Below are positions 27,382-37,879 of a DNA stretch of 64,000 nt, in pieces. Under the pieces are notes generated by a model. That model did no database searches. It was not told the origin of the DNA and saw nothing but the letters and a program-made list of their open reading frames with translations. The translations under genes were made by a program, and so were the position numbers. Each line of letters begins with the position of its first letter. Within the stretch, counting starts at the first letter, position 1. This DNA comes from Ramlibacter tataouinensis (GTDB lineage: Bacteria; Pseudomonadota; Gammaproteobacteria; Burkholderiales; Burkholderiaceae_C), in assembly GCA_002427815.1 (NCBI GenBank), contig DIZF01000016.1, positions 249,216 through 313,215 of the forward strand, written 5' to 3'.

Positions 27382-27519
27382 TCAACGCGGCGCAGCACCG
27401 GCGCGCATCTTGGCGACTTTCCGGAGCGTGCGCAAGCACTTCTCTCTCACGGATTCTCCTCGGTTGCGCAGGCGGCCCTGGGCTTCCATCCATTCGCCGG
27501 CAATCAGGTTCTTGTGCAT
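27382..27519 (-). pseudogene. 5' remnant of an aldehyde dehydrogenase gene (2,5-dioxovalerate dehydrogenase type)
   Basis: A 45-codon frame starts nine bases after the gudD stop with its own AAAGAA and reads MHKNLIAGEWMEAQGRLRN. This matches the N-terminus of ketoglutarate-semialdehyde dehydrogenases (typically xxKNLIAGEWxxG...RNINP). After about 19 residues the similarity ends and a short unrelated Arg/Lys-rich tail runs to TGA. The normal gene is about 1.5 kb, so nearly all of it has been lost. The place in the operon fits the missing last step of the glucarate to 2-oxoglutarate route. Confidence 0.65.
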
Positions 27520-27528
27520 GGGTTCTTT

Positions 27529-28854
27529 CTAGCGATCGAGCGCGGGGCGCTTCGGGTTGAATTTCCAGCCGGGAATGAGGTACTGCATCGCGATGGCGTC
27601 GTCGCGCGCACCCAGGCCGTGCTGCCGGTAGAGCTGGTGGGCCTTTTCCACTTCAGCCATGTCGAGCTCGATGCCCAGGCCCGGCTTCTTCGGCACCTGA
27701 ACCAGGCCGCCAACGATCTGCAAGGGTTCCTGGGTCAGGCCCTGGCCGTCCTGCCAGATCCAGTGTGTGTCGATGGCCGTGACTCGACCCGGCGCGGCCG
27801 CAGCGACATGGGTGAACATGGCCAGCGACACATCGAAGTGATTGTTCGAGTGCGAGCCCCAGGTCAGGCCCCAGTCACGACAGGTCTGCGCCACCCGCAC
27901 CGAGCCGGCCATCGTCCAGAAGTGCGGGTCGGCCAGCGGGATGTCGACCGACTGCAGCGAGAGCGCATGAGTGAGTTGGCGCCAGTCGGTCGCAACCATG
28001 TTGGTCGCCGTCGGCAGGCCCGTGGCGCGACGGAATTCCGCCATCACTTCACGCCCGGAGAAACCGTCTTCGGCGCCGCAAGGGTCTTCCGCATAAGCCA
28101 CCACGCCGCGCATGTCGCGCATCAGGGCAATCGCGTCCTTGAGCAGCCAGCCTCCGTTGGGGTCGAGCGTCACGCGCGCCTTCGGGAAACGCCGGTGCAA
28201 CGCATGCACCGCTTCGATCTCTTCCTCGGCGCGCAGTGCTCCGCCCTTGAGCTTGAAATCGTTGAAGCCGTAGCGCTGGTAGGCCGCTTCTGCCAAGCGC
28301 ACCACCGCCTCGGGCGTCATCGCCTGTTCGTGACGCAGCCGGAACCAGTCGTTGTCGGCGGCGGGATCGGTCGCGTAGGGAAGGTCGGTCTGGCCCTTGT
28401 CGCCCACGAAGAACAGGTACCCGAGCATCTCGACAGCATCGCGCTGTTGGCCTTCGCCCAGCAGGGCGGCGACCGGCACATCGAGGAACTGGCCGAGCAG
28501 GTCGAGAAAGGCCGATTCGACCGCGGTGACGGCATGGATGGTCGTGCGCAGGTCGAAGGTCTGCAGGCCGCGGCCGCCCGCATCGCGGTCCGCGAACTGG
28601 CGCCGCATGCCTTGCAGCACGCGCAGGTGGTCACCGATCGGCTGGCCCACCACCAGGCTGCGCGCATCCTCCAGTGTCTGGCGGATCTTTTCGCCACCCG
28701 GCACCTCGCCGACCCCGGTGTTGCCGGCGCTGTCCGTGAGGATCAGCAGATTGCGGGTGAAGAAGGGACCATGCGCGCCGCTGAGGTTCAGCAGCATGCT
28801 GTCGCGCCCGGCCACGGGGATGACGCGCAGGTCGACGATGCTGGGCGTAGCCAT
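27529..28854 (-). CDS. gudD: Glucarate dehydratase
   Basis: This 441-residue enolase-superfamily enzyme dehydrates D-glucarate (and L-idarate) to 5-keto-4-deoxyglucarate. Visible catalytic elements are the KxK pair in FNDFKLKGG, metal ligands in TLDPNGGW and YAEDPCG, and the histidine in WGSHSNNHFD. Length and C-terminal IPGWKFNPKRPAL are exactly those of GudD. It follows a TTT receptor by seven bases. The next enzyme, KdgD, survives in this locus only as a deletion remnant. Confidence 0.94.
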   Translation of the reverse strand: MATPSIVDLRVIPVAGRDSMLLNLSGAHGPFFTRNLLILTDSAGNTGVGEVPGGEKIRQTLEDARSLVVGQPIGDHLRVLQGMRRQFADRDAGGRGLQTFDLRTTIHAVTAVESAFLDLLGQFLDVPVAALLGEGQQRDAVEMLGYLFFVGDKGQTDLPYATDPAADNDWFRLRHEQAMTPEAVVRLAEAAYQRYGFNDFKLKGGALRAEEEIEAVHALHRRFPKARVTLDPNGGWLLKDAIALMRDMRGVVAYAEDPCGAEDGFSGREVMAEFRRATGLPTATNMVATDWRQLTHALSLQSVDIPLADPHFWTMAGSVRVAQTCRDWGLTWGSHSNNHFDVSLAMFTHVAAAAPGRVTAIDTHWIWQDGQGLTQEPLQIVGGLVQVPKKPGLGIELDMAEVEKAHQLYRQHGLGARDDAIAMQYLIPGWKFNPKRPALDR

Positions 28855-28861
28855 CGGTGCC

Positions 28862-29824
28862 TCAGTCCGCCGTGATCTTGCCGACCTCGATCACCTTCTT
28901 CCAGCGAGCGAACTCCGAAGCCTGGAAGGCCGTGAAATGCTCGGGCGTGTCGCCGACGATTTCGAAGCCGAGTTCGAGCAGTTTGGGCTTGACCTGCGGG
29001 TCGTTCAATCCGGCCACGATGGCGTCATGCAACTTGGCCTTGATGTCGGCCGGCAACCCCTTGGGCGCGGCGATGGCTTGCCACGAATAAACCGTGACGC
29101 CCTTGAACCCCAGTTCCGCCATGGTCGGCACATTGGGCAGCAGCGGCGAGCGCTTGGAGCTGGTGATGGCCAGCGCCCTCAGCTTGCCCGAGTTGATCTG
29201 GGGCAGGCCGGTGTTGATGTTCATGAACGTCGCATCGACCTGGCCGCCCAGCAGGTCGGTCATGGCCGGTGCGCCGCCCTTGTAGGGAATGTGCAGGCCG
29301 GTGGTGCCCGTCTCCTGCCAGAACAGTTCGGCCGTGAGGTGGTCGCTCGTTCCATTGCCCGCCGAAGCGAAGCTCATCCTGCCGGGGTGAGCCTTTTCGT
29401 AGACGATGACGTCAGCCAGCGACTTGTGCGGCGAATTGGCGGGGACCGCCAGCACGTTGGGCGCCTGCACGGCGACGGTGATGTAGTCGAAGTCCTTCAA
29501 GGGGTCGTAGGCCACGTTCTTGATCAGGTGCGGCCCGATCACGAACGGCCCCAGCGACGACACGAAAATCGTGTAGCCGTCGGGCGCCGCGCGCTTGGCC
29601 GCCGCAGCGCCCACGGTCCCGCCCGCACCGGAGGTGTTCTGCACGATGAACGTGCCGCCGAGCTTCTCCTGCAACTTGGGGCTCAGCGTGCGGGCGATCA
29701 TGTCTGTCGAGCCGCCGGGCGGAAACGGGACCAGCAGCGTGACGGGCTTGGCGGTGGGCCATGCCTGGGCATTGGCGGTCAGCGCGGCGAGGCCGAACAG
29801 AACCGCAGTCAGTATTTTTTTCAT
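28862..29824 (-). CDS. Bug/TctC-type TTT receptor (aldarate locus, gudD-proximal)
   Basis: This 320-residue periplasmic receptor has the signal peptide MKKILTAVLFGLAALTANAQA. Family motifs are LLVPFPPGGSTDMIAR, NTSGAGGTVGAAAA, PDGYTIFVSS and IPYKGGAPAMTDLLGGQ. Its place between the kdgD remnant and gudD suggests an aldarate such as glucarate as ligand. No permease genes are present, so it must use TctAB from elsewhere. AAGGAGATTC precedes the start at good distance. Confidence 0.92.
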   Translation of the reverse strand: MKKILTAVLFGLAALTANAQAWPTAKPVTLLVPFPPGGSTDMIARTLSPKLQEKLGGTFIVQNTSGAGGTVGAAAAKRAAPDGYTIFVSSLGPFVIGPHLIKNVAYDPLKDFDYITVAVQAPNVLAVPANSPHKSLADVIVYEKAHPGRMSFASAGNGTSDHLTAELFWQETGTTGLHIPYKGGAPAMTDLLGGQVDATFMNINTGLPQINSGKLRALAITSSKRSPLLPNVPTMAELGFKGVTVYSWQAIAAPKGLPADIKAKLHDAIVAGLNDPQVKPKLLELGFEIVGDTPEHFTAFQASEFARWKKVIEVGKITAD

Positions 29825-29851
29825 GGAAGAATCTCCTTGGGTTGACGACGC

Positions 29852-30063
29852 TTACTGGGCGCCGAGTTGGGAAATGAGAAGGCCGAGCTGCTCGACTTCG
29901 GAAGGGCGCCGGCTGCGAATAGCGCGGTGGCACCGTAGGGCAGCAGCCATTCGAGCCGCTGCGCATAGGGCTTGGGAGCAAAGCGCAGTTCCTTGTCGAA
30001 GTCGGTCAGGGGAAAGGACAACAGACCGGATGAGACGATTTGCTTGAGGTCTTGCGGATTCAT
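29852..30063 (-). pseudogene. kdgD: 5-dehydro-4-deoxyglucarate dehydratase remnant with large internal deletion
   Basis: The first ~52 codons (MNPQDLKQIVSSGLLSFPLT ... LLPYGATALFAAG) are a textbook KdgD N-terminus. Directly after the deletion, in another frame, come the last codons PSEVEQLGLLISQLGAQ and TAA, a KdgD-type C-terminus. About 700 bases of the normal ~910 are missing, and the two ends are out of frame. KdgD converts 5-keto-4-deoxyglucarate to 2,5-dioxovalerate. The junction is near 29915. Neighbouring genes on both sides are intact. Confidence 0.8.
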
Positions 30064-30128
30064 TGAGTTGTTGCGTGAACAGAATGGAAAGAAGGATCGG
30101 CGCGGCGGGCGGGTGAATGGGCGTCGGG

Positions 30129-31280
30129 CTAGCGGCGCGTGCCGACTTCGGCTTCCTCGCGGGTCCAGGCCCTGGCCTGACCGGTCAGCGTCAGGCCCAG
30201 GCCGGGGCGAGTCGGTACCCGCATCCGCCCGTCCTTGATCTCGATGCGTTCGTTGAAGAGCGGTTCGAGCCATTCGAAATGCTCGACCCAGGGCTCGCGC
30301 GGGTAAGCCGCCGCCAGGTGCACGTGCAGTTCCATCGCGAAGTGCGGAGCCAGCATCAGGCCGGCATGCTCGGCCAGCGCAGCCACCTTCAGGAACGGCG
30401 TGATGCCGCCGACCCGCGGCGCATCCGGCATCAGGTAATCGGCGGCGCGGTGGCGGATCAGGTCGCCGTGCTCGGCGGCGCTGGTCAGCATCTCGCCGGT
30501 CGCGATCGGCGTGTCGAACTGCAAGGCCAGTGCCGCATGGCCTTCGTGGTCATAGGCGTCAAGCGGCTCTTCGATCCATATCAGCTTGAACTGCTCGAAG
30601 ATGCGGCACATGCGCTGGGCCGTGGGGCGATCCCATTGCTGGTTGGCGTCGACCATGATGGGAACCGCATCGCCCAGGTGCTTGCGCACAGCCTCCACCC
30701 GCCGCACGTCGAGCGCGCCATCCGGCTGCCCGACCTTGAGCTTGATGCCGCCGATGCCGCGCTCGATTGATGCCGAGGCGTTCACCATCAGCTGGTCGAT
30801 GGGCGTATGCAGGAACCCGCCCGAGGTGTTGTAGCAGCGCACCGACTCGCGATGGGCGCCGAGCAGCTTGGCCAGCGAGAGGCCGGAGCGCCTGGCTTTC
30901 AAGTCCCAGAGCGCGACGTCGAAGGCGCCGATGGCCTGGACCGACATGCCGCTGCGACCCACCGAGGCGCCGGCCCAGCAGAGCTTGTCCCACAGCCGGG
31001 CGATATCGCTGGGGTCTTCGGCTATGAGTGCCGGTGCGATCTCCCTGGCGTGCGCAAACTGCCCCGGCCCGCCGGCGCGCTTGGAATAGCTGAAGCCCAG
31101 GCCCTGGTGACCCTGTTCGGTCTCGATCTCCGCGAACAGCATCGCGATCTCGGTCATCGGCTTCTGGCGACCCGTCAGCACCTTGGCGTCGCTAATCGGG
31201 TTGGCCAGGGGCAGGTAGCAGGAGGAGACCCGGACCCAGGCGATGCGATCGCCCGGAGCAGTGCTGGATGTCGGGGCCAT
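30129..31280 (-). CDS. L-talarate/galactarate dehydratase (enolase superfamily)
   Basis: This 383-residue mandelate-racemase-type enzyme is predicted to dehydrate galactarate or L-talarate. The distinctive opening SSCYLPLANPISDAKVLTGR and the segments GLGFSYSKRAGGPGQFAHA and LCWAGASVGRSGMSVQAIGA agree with the characterised Polaromonas and Salmonella enzymes as I recall them. Catalytic features are KLKVGQ (KxK), VDANQQWD, WIEEPLDAYD, ATGEMLTS and the histidine in APHFAMELHVH. Start ATG 31280 lies 8 bases after the TTT receptor stop; the frame is open further upstream without coding character. Confidence 0.9.
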   Translation of the reverse strand: MAPTSSTAPGDRIAWVRVSSCYLPLANPISDAKVLTGRQKPMTEIAMLFAEIETEQGHQGLGFSYSKRAGGPGQFAHAREIAPALIAEDPSDIARLWDKLCWAGASVGRSGMSVQAIGAFDVALWDLKARRSGLSLAKLLGAHRESVRCYNTSGGFLHTPIDQLMVNASASIERGIGGIKLKVGQPDGALDVRRVEAVRKHLGDAVPIMVDANQQWDRPTAQRMCRIFEQFKLIWIEEPLDAYDHEGHAALALQFDTPIATGEMLTSAAEHGDLIRHRAADYLMPDAPRVGGITPFLKVAALAEHAGLMLAPHFAMELHVHLAAAYPREPWVEHFEWLEPLFNERIEIKDGRMRVPTRPGLGLTLTGQARAWTREEAEVGTRR

Positions 31281-31288
31281 TGATCCCG

Positions 31289-32290
31289 CTACTCGAGCTT
31301 CAGGCCGGCCTTGGCGACCACGGCCGCCCAGTGCTTGATCTCCACCGCCACGAAGCGATTGATTTCCGGAGGCGGCATGGTGGACACCTCGGCGCCCTGG
31401 GCGACCAGCTGTTCGCGCACCGCGGGCAGGCGGATGACGCGCAGCAGCTCCGCCGAGATGCGGGCGAGCACCGCCGGCGGCATGCCGGCGGGCGCCAGCA
31501 CGCCCTGCCAGGTGCCCGATTCGAAGCCCGGCAGCGTTTCGGCGATGGTCGGCACGTCGGGCAGCAGCGCGACGCGCGTCAACTTGGAAACCGCCAGGAT
31601 CTTGAGGCGCCTGGCCTGCACGAATGGCAGCGTGGCCAGCATGCCGTTCATCAGCACGTCGGTCTGTCCGGCGATGGTGTCGTTGATGGCCTGCGAGCCG
31701 CCCTTGTAGGGGATGAACGCCCACTTCGCGTGGGTCAGTTCGGCAATCTGAACTCCCGCGAGGTGCGGCGCGCTGCCCAGGGCCGTGACGGCGAACGACA
31801 GCGGCTTGCGCTGCGACAGCTCCACCAGTTCCTTCAGGTTGTTGGCCGGCACCGAGGGATGGACCACCAGCAGGTGGGGCGAGTAAGCGAGCATCGCCAC
31901 GCCCTGCAGGTCCCTGGCCGGATCGAACGGCAACTTGTAGAAAGCCGGGCTGATCGCCAGTGCGCGAACGTCGCACAGCAGCAGCGTGTGGCCGTCGGCC
32001 GCGGACTTGGCCACGAAATCGGCGCCGATGTTGCCGTTCGCGCCCAGTTTGTTTTCGACGATGACCGACGTGCCCAGGGCTTCGGCCAGGGGCGTCGAAA
32101 TCGCCCGGGCGATGATGTCCGACGAGCCACCGGCAGTGAACGGAACGATGATTTTCAGCGGCTTGCCGGACAAGTCGACCTTGGCCGGCGACGACGGCGC
32201 GGCCTGCAGGCCCGCGCTGCCCACTGCGGCGATTGTTGCAAGCGCGGTGCGGCGACTGATGCCACGGGGATTGCCGATTATCTTTTTCAA
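31289..32290 (-). CDS. Bug/TctC-type TTT receptor (first gene of aldarate operon)
   Basis: This 333-residue receptor has a twin-arginine-like signal (NPRGISRRTALATIAAVGSA). Family motifs are IIVPFTAGGSSDIIARA, NKLGANGNIGADFVA, ADGHTLLLCD and IPYKGGSQAINDTIAGQ. It is the first gene behind the LacI-type operator at 32306-32321, which sits only 15 bases before its start. It probably delivers galactarate or talarate for the dehydratase encoded next. Confidence 0.92.
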   Translation of the reverse strand: MKKIIGNPRGISRRTALATIAAVGSAGLQAAPSSPAKVDLSGKPLKIIVPFTAGGSSDIIARAISTPLAEALGTSVIVENKLGANGNIGADFVAKSAADGHTLLLCDVRALAISPAFYKLPFDPARDLQGVAMLAYSPHLLVVHPSVPANNLKELVELSQRKPLSFAVTALGSAPHLAGVQIAELTHAKWAFIPYKGGSQAINDTIAGQTDVLMNGMLATLPFVQARRLKILAVSKLTRVALLPDVPTIAETLPGFESGTWQGVLAPAGMPPAVLARISAELLRVIRLPAVREQLVAQGAEVSTMPPPEINRFVAVEIKHWAAVVAKAGLKLE

Positions 32291-32305
32291 GAGAGTCTCC
32301 TCGTT

Positions 32306-32321
32306 ATGACAACGTTGTCAT
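32306..32321. promoter_or_regulatory. LacI-type operator 1 (perfect 16-bp palindrome)
   Basis: ATGACAACGTTGTCAT is a perfect palindrome with the central CG step typical of LacI/GntR-type operators. It lies 15 bases before the TTT receptor start, where bound repressor would block transcription of the aldarate operon. A second related site lies at 32430-32445. Confidence 0.8.
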
Positions 32322-32429
32322 TTCAGGCAACGAAATAGACGAGTGAAAACGTGCGCGGCCCCTGCCCGCTCTGCTCTCCGCTCGCCCCAGCAACCGATAT
32401 TCCCTTGCACCGGTGATCGGCCGGAGAAT

Positions 32430-32445
32430 ATGGTAACGTTGTCAT
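32430..32445. promoter_or_regulatory. LacI-type operator 2 (imperfect palindrome)
   Basis: ATGGTAACGTTGTCAT shares its right half fully with operator 1 and differs at two left-half positions. It lies 25 bases before the regulator start. Centre-to-centre distance between the sites is 124 bases. Autoregulation and looping between the sites are plausible inferences. Confidence 0.75.
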
Positions 32446-32470
32446 TTCCGAGTGTCAAGCACCGCCGACC

Positions 32471-33481
32471 ATGTCCCACGGTTCCACCCCGAAAGCCGCC
32501 ACGCTCCACGATGTGGCCCGCGAAGCCGGCGTTTCGCTGATCACCGCTTCGCGCGCATTGAGCAAGCCGGCGCTGGTGTCCGAGAAGACCATTGAACGCG
32601 TTCGCGGCGCCGTGAGCAGGACCGGATATATCCCCAACCTGCTGGCCGGCGGCCTGAAGTCCAAGCGCAGCATGACAGTGGCCGGACTGGTACCGGTCAT
32701 TTCCGTTCCGCAGTTCCTGCCCACGGTGCGCGCCCTGACCGAGACACTGGACGCCGCAGGCTACCAATTGCTCCTGGGCCAGAGCGGCTACGACCATTCG
32801 CGCGAGGAAAAGCTGCTCAACACCATGATCAGCCGTCGGCCCGACGGCATCGTGGTCACGGGCCTGGTCCATTCGCCGGCCGCGCGCGAGCAGCTCCAGC
32901 GCCTGGGCATTCCGGTGGTCGAGACCTGGGACCTGAGCGATCGGCCGGTCGACATGATGGTGGGCTTTTCCCACGTCAAGGTGGGCAGCGCGATCGCGGG
33001 CTTCTTTCTGTCCAGGGGCTGGCAGCGGCTGGGAATCGCCACCGGCGACGACCACCGCGCCATGATGCGGTGCCAAGGTTTCCTGGCCGCGGTCGGGCAC
33101 GAGGTGCCGAGCGCGATCGTCCCGGCGCCCAGCAGCCTGGAACGGGGACGGCGCGCGCTGGTCGAACTGCTGGAGAAAGACCCGCACATCGAGGCCGTCT
33201 ACTGCAGTTCCGACGGCTTCGCCCACGGCCTGATGATCGAGGCGCGATCGCGCGGCCTGCGCATCCCGCAGGACCTGGCGGTCTGCGGCTTCGGCGACGC
33301 CGATTTCGCGGCCCACATCGATCCATCGTTGACGACGGCCCACATCGACGGCGCCGAGATCGGCCGCCTGGCCGCGCAACTGATCATCGACCGCTGCGCC
33401 GGCAAGCCCATAGCCCAACCCATCGTCGACGTCGGCTTCCGCATCATCGAGCGGCAGTCCACCGCGGCAACAGCGAAGTGA
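32471..33481 (+). CDS. LacI-family transcriptional regulator of the aldarate locus
   Basis: This 336-residue regulator has the LacI headpiece ATLHDVAREAGVSLITASRALS and hinge helix region NLLAGGLKSKRS. A periplasmic-binding-protein-like effector domain ends VCGFGDADFAAHIDPSLTT, similar to GntR-type members. It is divergent from the TTT receptor-dehydratase operon and followed by the co-directional garD. Two palindromic sites in the divergent spacer fit LacI-family operators. The inducer is presumably an aldarate or its dehydration product. Confidence 0.92.
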   Translation: MSHGSTPKAATLHDVAREAGVSLITASRALSKPALVSEKTIERVRGAVSRTGYIPNLLAGGLKSKRSMTVAGLVPVISVPQFLPTVRALTETLDAAGYQLLLGQSGYDHSREEKLLNTMISRRPDGIVVTGLVHSPAAREQLQRLGIPVVETWDLSDRPVDMMVGFSHVKVGSAIAGFFLSRGWQRLGIATGDDHRAMMRCQGFLAAVGHEVPSAIVPAPSSLERGRRALVELLEKDPHIEAVYCSSDGFAHGLMIEARSRGLRIPQDLAVCGFGDADFAAHIDPSLTTAHIDGAEIGRLAAQLIIDRCAGKPIAQPIVDVGFRIIERQSTAATAK

Positions 33482-33513
33482 GGCTGGCCATCCTTCGTCC
33501 AGATCCACACGCC

Positions 33514-35079
33514 ATGCACGAAGAAGTTCAAGCGCCCCTCTACATCACCATGCACGCCAGCGACAACGTCGCGATCGTCGCCAACAACGGCGGCCTGCCC
33601 GCCGGAACCGTTTTCCCTTCGGGTCTGGTCCTGCGCGAGCAGGTTCCGCAAGGCCACAAGGTCGCGTTGACGGACCTGGCCGAAGGCAGCGCCGTGCGCC
33701 GCTACAACGTGCCCATCGGCTTTGCGCTCAAGGACATCCCCGCCGGCAGCTGGGTGCACGAGCGGCTGCTGAAGATGCCCGACGCGCGCGCGCTCGACAA
33801 CCTGCCGATCGCCACGGTCAAGCCCGAGCCGCTGCCGCCGCTGGAGGGCTACACGTTCGAAGGCTTTCGCAACCGGGATGGATCGGTGGGCACGCGCAAC
33901 ATCATGGCCATCACCCAGACCGTGCAATGCGTGGCCGGCGTCACGAGCTTCGCGGTGCAGCGCATCAAGGCCGAACTGCTGCCGAGGTTTCCCAATGTCG
34001 ACGACGTGGTGGCGCTGGAACACGGTTACGGCTGCGGCGTGGCCATCGATGCGCCCGACGCCGTGATTCCGATCCGCACCTTGCGCAACATCAGCCTGAA
34101 TCCGAACTTCGGCGGCGAAGTCATGGTGGTGAGCCTGGGCTGCGAGAAGCTGCAGCCGGAGCGGCTGCTGCCGCCGGGCACCATTGCGCTCGTCGACGAG
34201 CGCGACGCTGCCGGCAAGCTGGACGTGGTCTGCCTGCAGGACGACACCCATGTCGGCTTCATGTCCATGGTCGAGGCTATCGTGCGGCAGGCCGGGCAAC
34301 ACCTGGAGCGCCTGAACGCGCGCAAGCGCGAGACCGTTCCGGCCAGCGAGCTGGTGGTGGGCGTGCAGTGCGGCGGCAGCGACGCCTTTTCCGGCGTGAC
34401 GGCCAACCCGGCGGTGGGCTTCTGCACCGATCTGCTGGTGCGGGCCGGCGCCAGCGTGATGTTCTCCGAGACCACCGAGGTGCGCGACGGCATCGACCAG
34501 CTCACTTCGCGCGCGACCACGCCGGAAGTGGCGGTGGCGATGATCCGCGAGATGGCCTGGTACGACGCCTACCTCCAGCGCGGCGGCGCCGACCGCAGCG
34601 CCAACACCACGCCCGGCAACAAGAAGGGCGGCCTGTCCAACATCGTCGAGAAGGCGATGGGCTCGATCGTCAAGTCCGGCTCGGCGCCAATTTCCGGCGT
34701 GCTCGCACCCGGCGAAAAGCTGAAACAAAAGGGCTTGACCTACGCGGCCACGCCGGCCAGCGACTTCATTTGCGGCACGCTGCAACTGGCCGCCGGCATG
34801 AACCTGCACGTGTTCACGACGGGGCGCGGCACGCCCTACGGGCTGGCGCCGGTTCCCGTCATCAAGGTCGCTACCCGCAGCGACCTGGCACGGCGCTGGC
34901 ACGACCTGATGGACATCAACGCCGGAACCATCGCGGACGGATCGGCTTCGATCGAGGAAGTGGGCTGGCAGCTGTTCCGATTGATGCTGGATGTCGCCAG
35001 CGGCCGCAAGAAGACCTGGTCGGAGCAGTGGAAGCTGCACAACGCACTGGTGCTGTTCAACCCGGCTCCAGTGACCTGA
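33514..35079 (+). CDS. garD: Galactarate dehydratase (GarD/UxaA family)
   Basis: This 521-residue iron-dependent dehydratase has an N-terminal SAF-like domain (MHEEVQAPLYITMHASDNVA...). It is followed by the UxaA/GarD catalytic region beginning GYTFEGFRNRDGSVGTRN. Motifs are VALEHGYGCGVAID, SLGCEKLQPERLL, VGVQCGGSDAFSGVTANPAVG and TTPGNKKGGLSNIVEKAMGS. It should dehydrate galactarate to 5-keto-4-deoxyglucarate. It starts 33 bases after the LacI gene and is thus likely co-expressed with it. The enzyme encoded at 30129-31280 performs the same kind of reaction from a different fold. Confidence 0.9.
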   Translation: MHEEVQAPLYITMHASDNVAIVANNGGLPAGTVFPSGLVLREQVPQGHKVALTDLAEGSAVRRYNVPIGFALKDIPAGSWVHERLLKMPDARALDNLPIATVKPEPLPPLEGYTFEGFRNRDGSVGTRNIMAITQTVQCVAGVTSFAVQRIKAELLPRFPNVDDVVALEHGYGCGVAIDAPDAVIPIRTLRNISLNPNFGGEVMVVSLGCEKLQPERLLPPGTIALVDERDAAGKLDVVCLQDDTHVGFMSMVEAIVRQAGQHLERLNARKRETVPASELVVGVQCGGSDAFSGVTANPAVGFCTDLLVRAGASVMFSETTEVRDGIDQLTSRATTPEVAVAMIREMAWYDAYLQRGGADRSANTTPGNKKGGLSNIVEKAMGSIVKSGSAPISGVLAPGEKLKQKGLTYAATPASDFICGTLQLAAGMNLHVFTTGRGTPYGLAPVPVIKVATRSDLARRWHDLMDINAGTIADGSASIEEVGWQLFRLMLDVASGRKKTWSEQWKLHNALVLFNPAPVT

Positions 35080-35311
35080 TGCGTGTGAGGAAGCGCTTGC
35101 ATTCTTCCTTGAGCCGAGCCCATCCCGCTTCGGACCTGATCGCTACCTGACTGCCATCGCGCGCCGCGTTGGGCCGCCGCGCGCGAGCGGCATCCCGTGC
35201 TCCAGGCCCCGCAGTCGCTTGCGCAATCCGCAGGATCCCGACAGAATCGGCCGAGGCAGAGCTTCGCGTGCGAATAAAGCGTTCCCGATCCCGGATCGAA
35301 AGGACCCAGTC

Positions 35312-37123
<1,812 letters not shown>

Positions 37124-37155
37124 GACGCGGACTGCTGTCGCGGGGCACGCCGCGA

Positions 37156-37641
37156 TTACCGGGCGGCGGCGGCCGGCCGGCGATGGGCTCGCAGGAAGTC
37201 GAGAATCTTCGCCTTGGCGTAGCCGTCGCTTTCGTCGTCCTCGAAGCCGCTGATGTTCTGCGAATGAAGCAGGCGGCCCTTGCCGTCGAGCACGAACAGA
37301 TGCGGATAAGTATGGACAGGGGGCCAGCGCGACAGCACGGCCTCGTTCCGGTTCTGCGGCGACCAGTTGACCTTGACCCACACATAGTTGTCGTCACGCA
37401 GCTTGCGGGCATCGGCGTTAGCGGCAAAAAAGCCGTCCAGAAGACGGCACCAGGAGCACCAGTCGCCGCCGACGTCCACCAGCACCCGCTTGCCCTGGGC
37501 CTGGGCCATGGCGACGGCGGTGGCGACGTCGGCCGCCGCGTCCCGGGCCGGGTCGAATCTTTCCGGCAGGCTCCCGGCCGCGCGGGCCGTAGTCAGCATC
37601 ATGAAAAGCACGGTCGCGAGGAGCAGGAGGATCTTTTTCAT
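37156..37641 (-). CDS. Exported thioredoxin-fold protein
   Basis: This 161-residue protein has a signal peptide (MKKILLLLATVLFMMLTTARA) and a thioredoxin fold with the redox motif WCSWC in VDVGGDWCSWCRLLDGFF. It also has cis-Pro-like YPHLFVLDGKGRLLHSQN. The type resembles single-domain DsbD-gamma/thioredoxin_7 periplasmic proteins. Specific partners are unknown. It is convergent with the permease gene and divergent from the acyl-CoA ligase gene. Confidence 0.85.
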   Translation of the reverse strand: MKKILLLLATVLFMMLTTARAAGSLPERFDPARDAAADVATAVAMAQAQGKRVLVDVGGDWCSWCRLLDGFFAANADARKLRDDNYVWVKVNWSPQNRNEAVLSRWPPVHTYPHLFVLDGKGRLLHSQNISGFEDDESDGYAKAKILDFLRAHRRPAAAAR

Positions 37642-37879
37642 GGTGCTGGTTTTCCCGGCCGGGGGTCTACGGGATAACCCTTAGCTTACCGCACGCAACC
37701 GATATCCGATTTGACTCAATCGGGGTTCGCCCCGGCGGCCGGCCCGTCGCCGCTGGTGATCCAGGCAAGCGACAGCGCGTCGGGTGCCAGCGCCGGGCAG
37801 GCCACCCTGTCAATCTCGCTGACCGTGCACCAGGCGGCGGGGCGCCGGCTTGCGCCGGTGGCGTATCGTGTAGTGTGAA

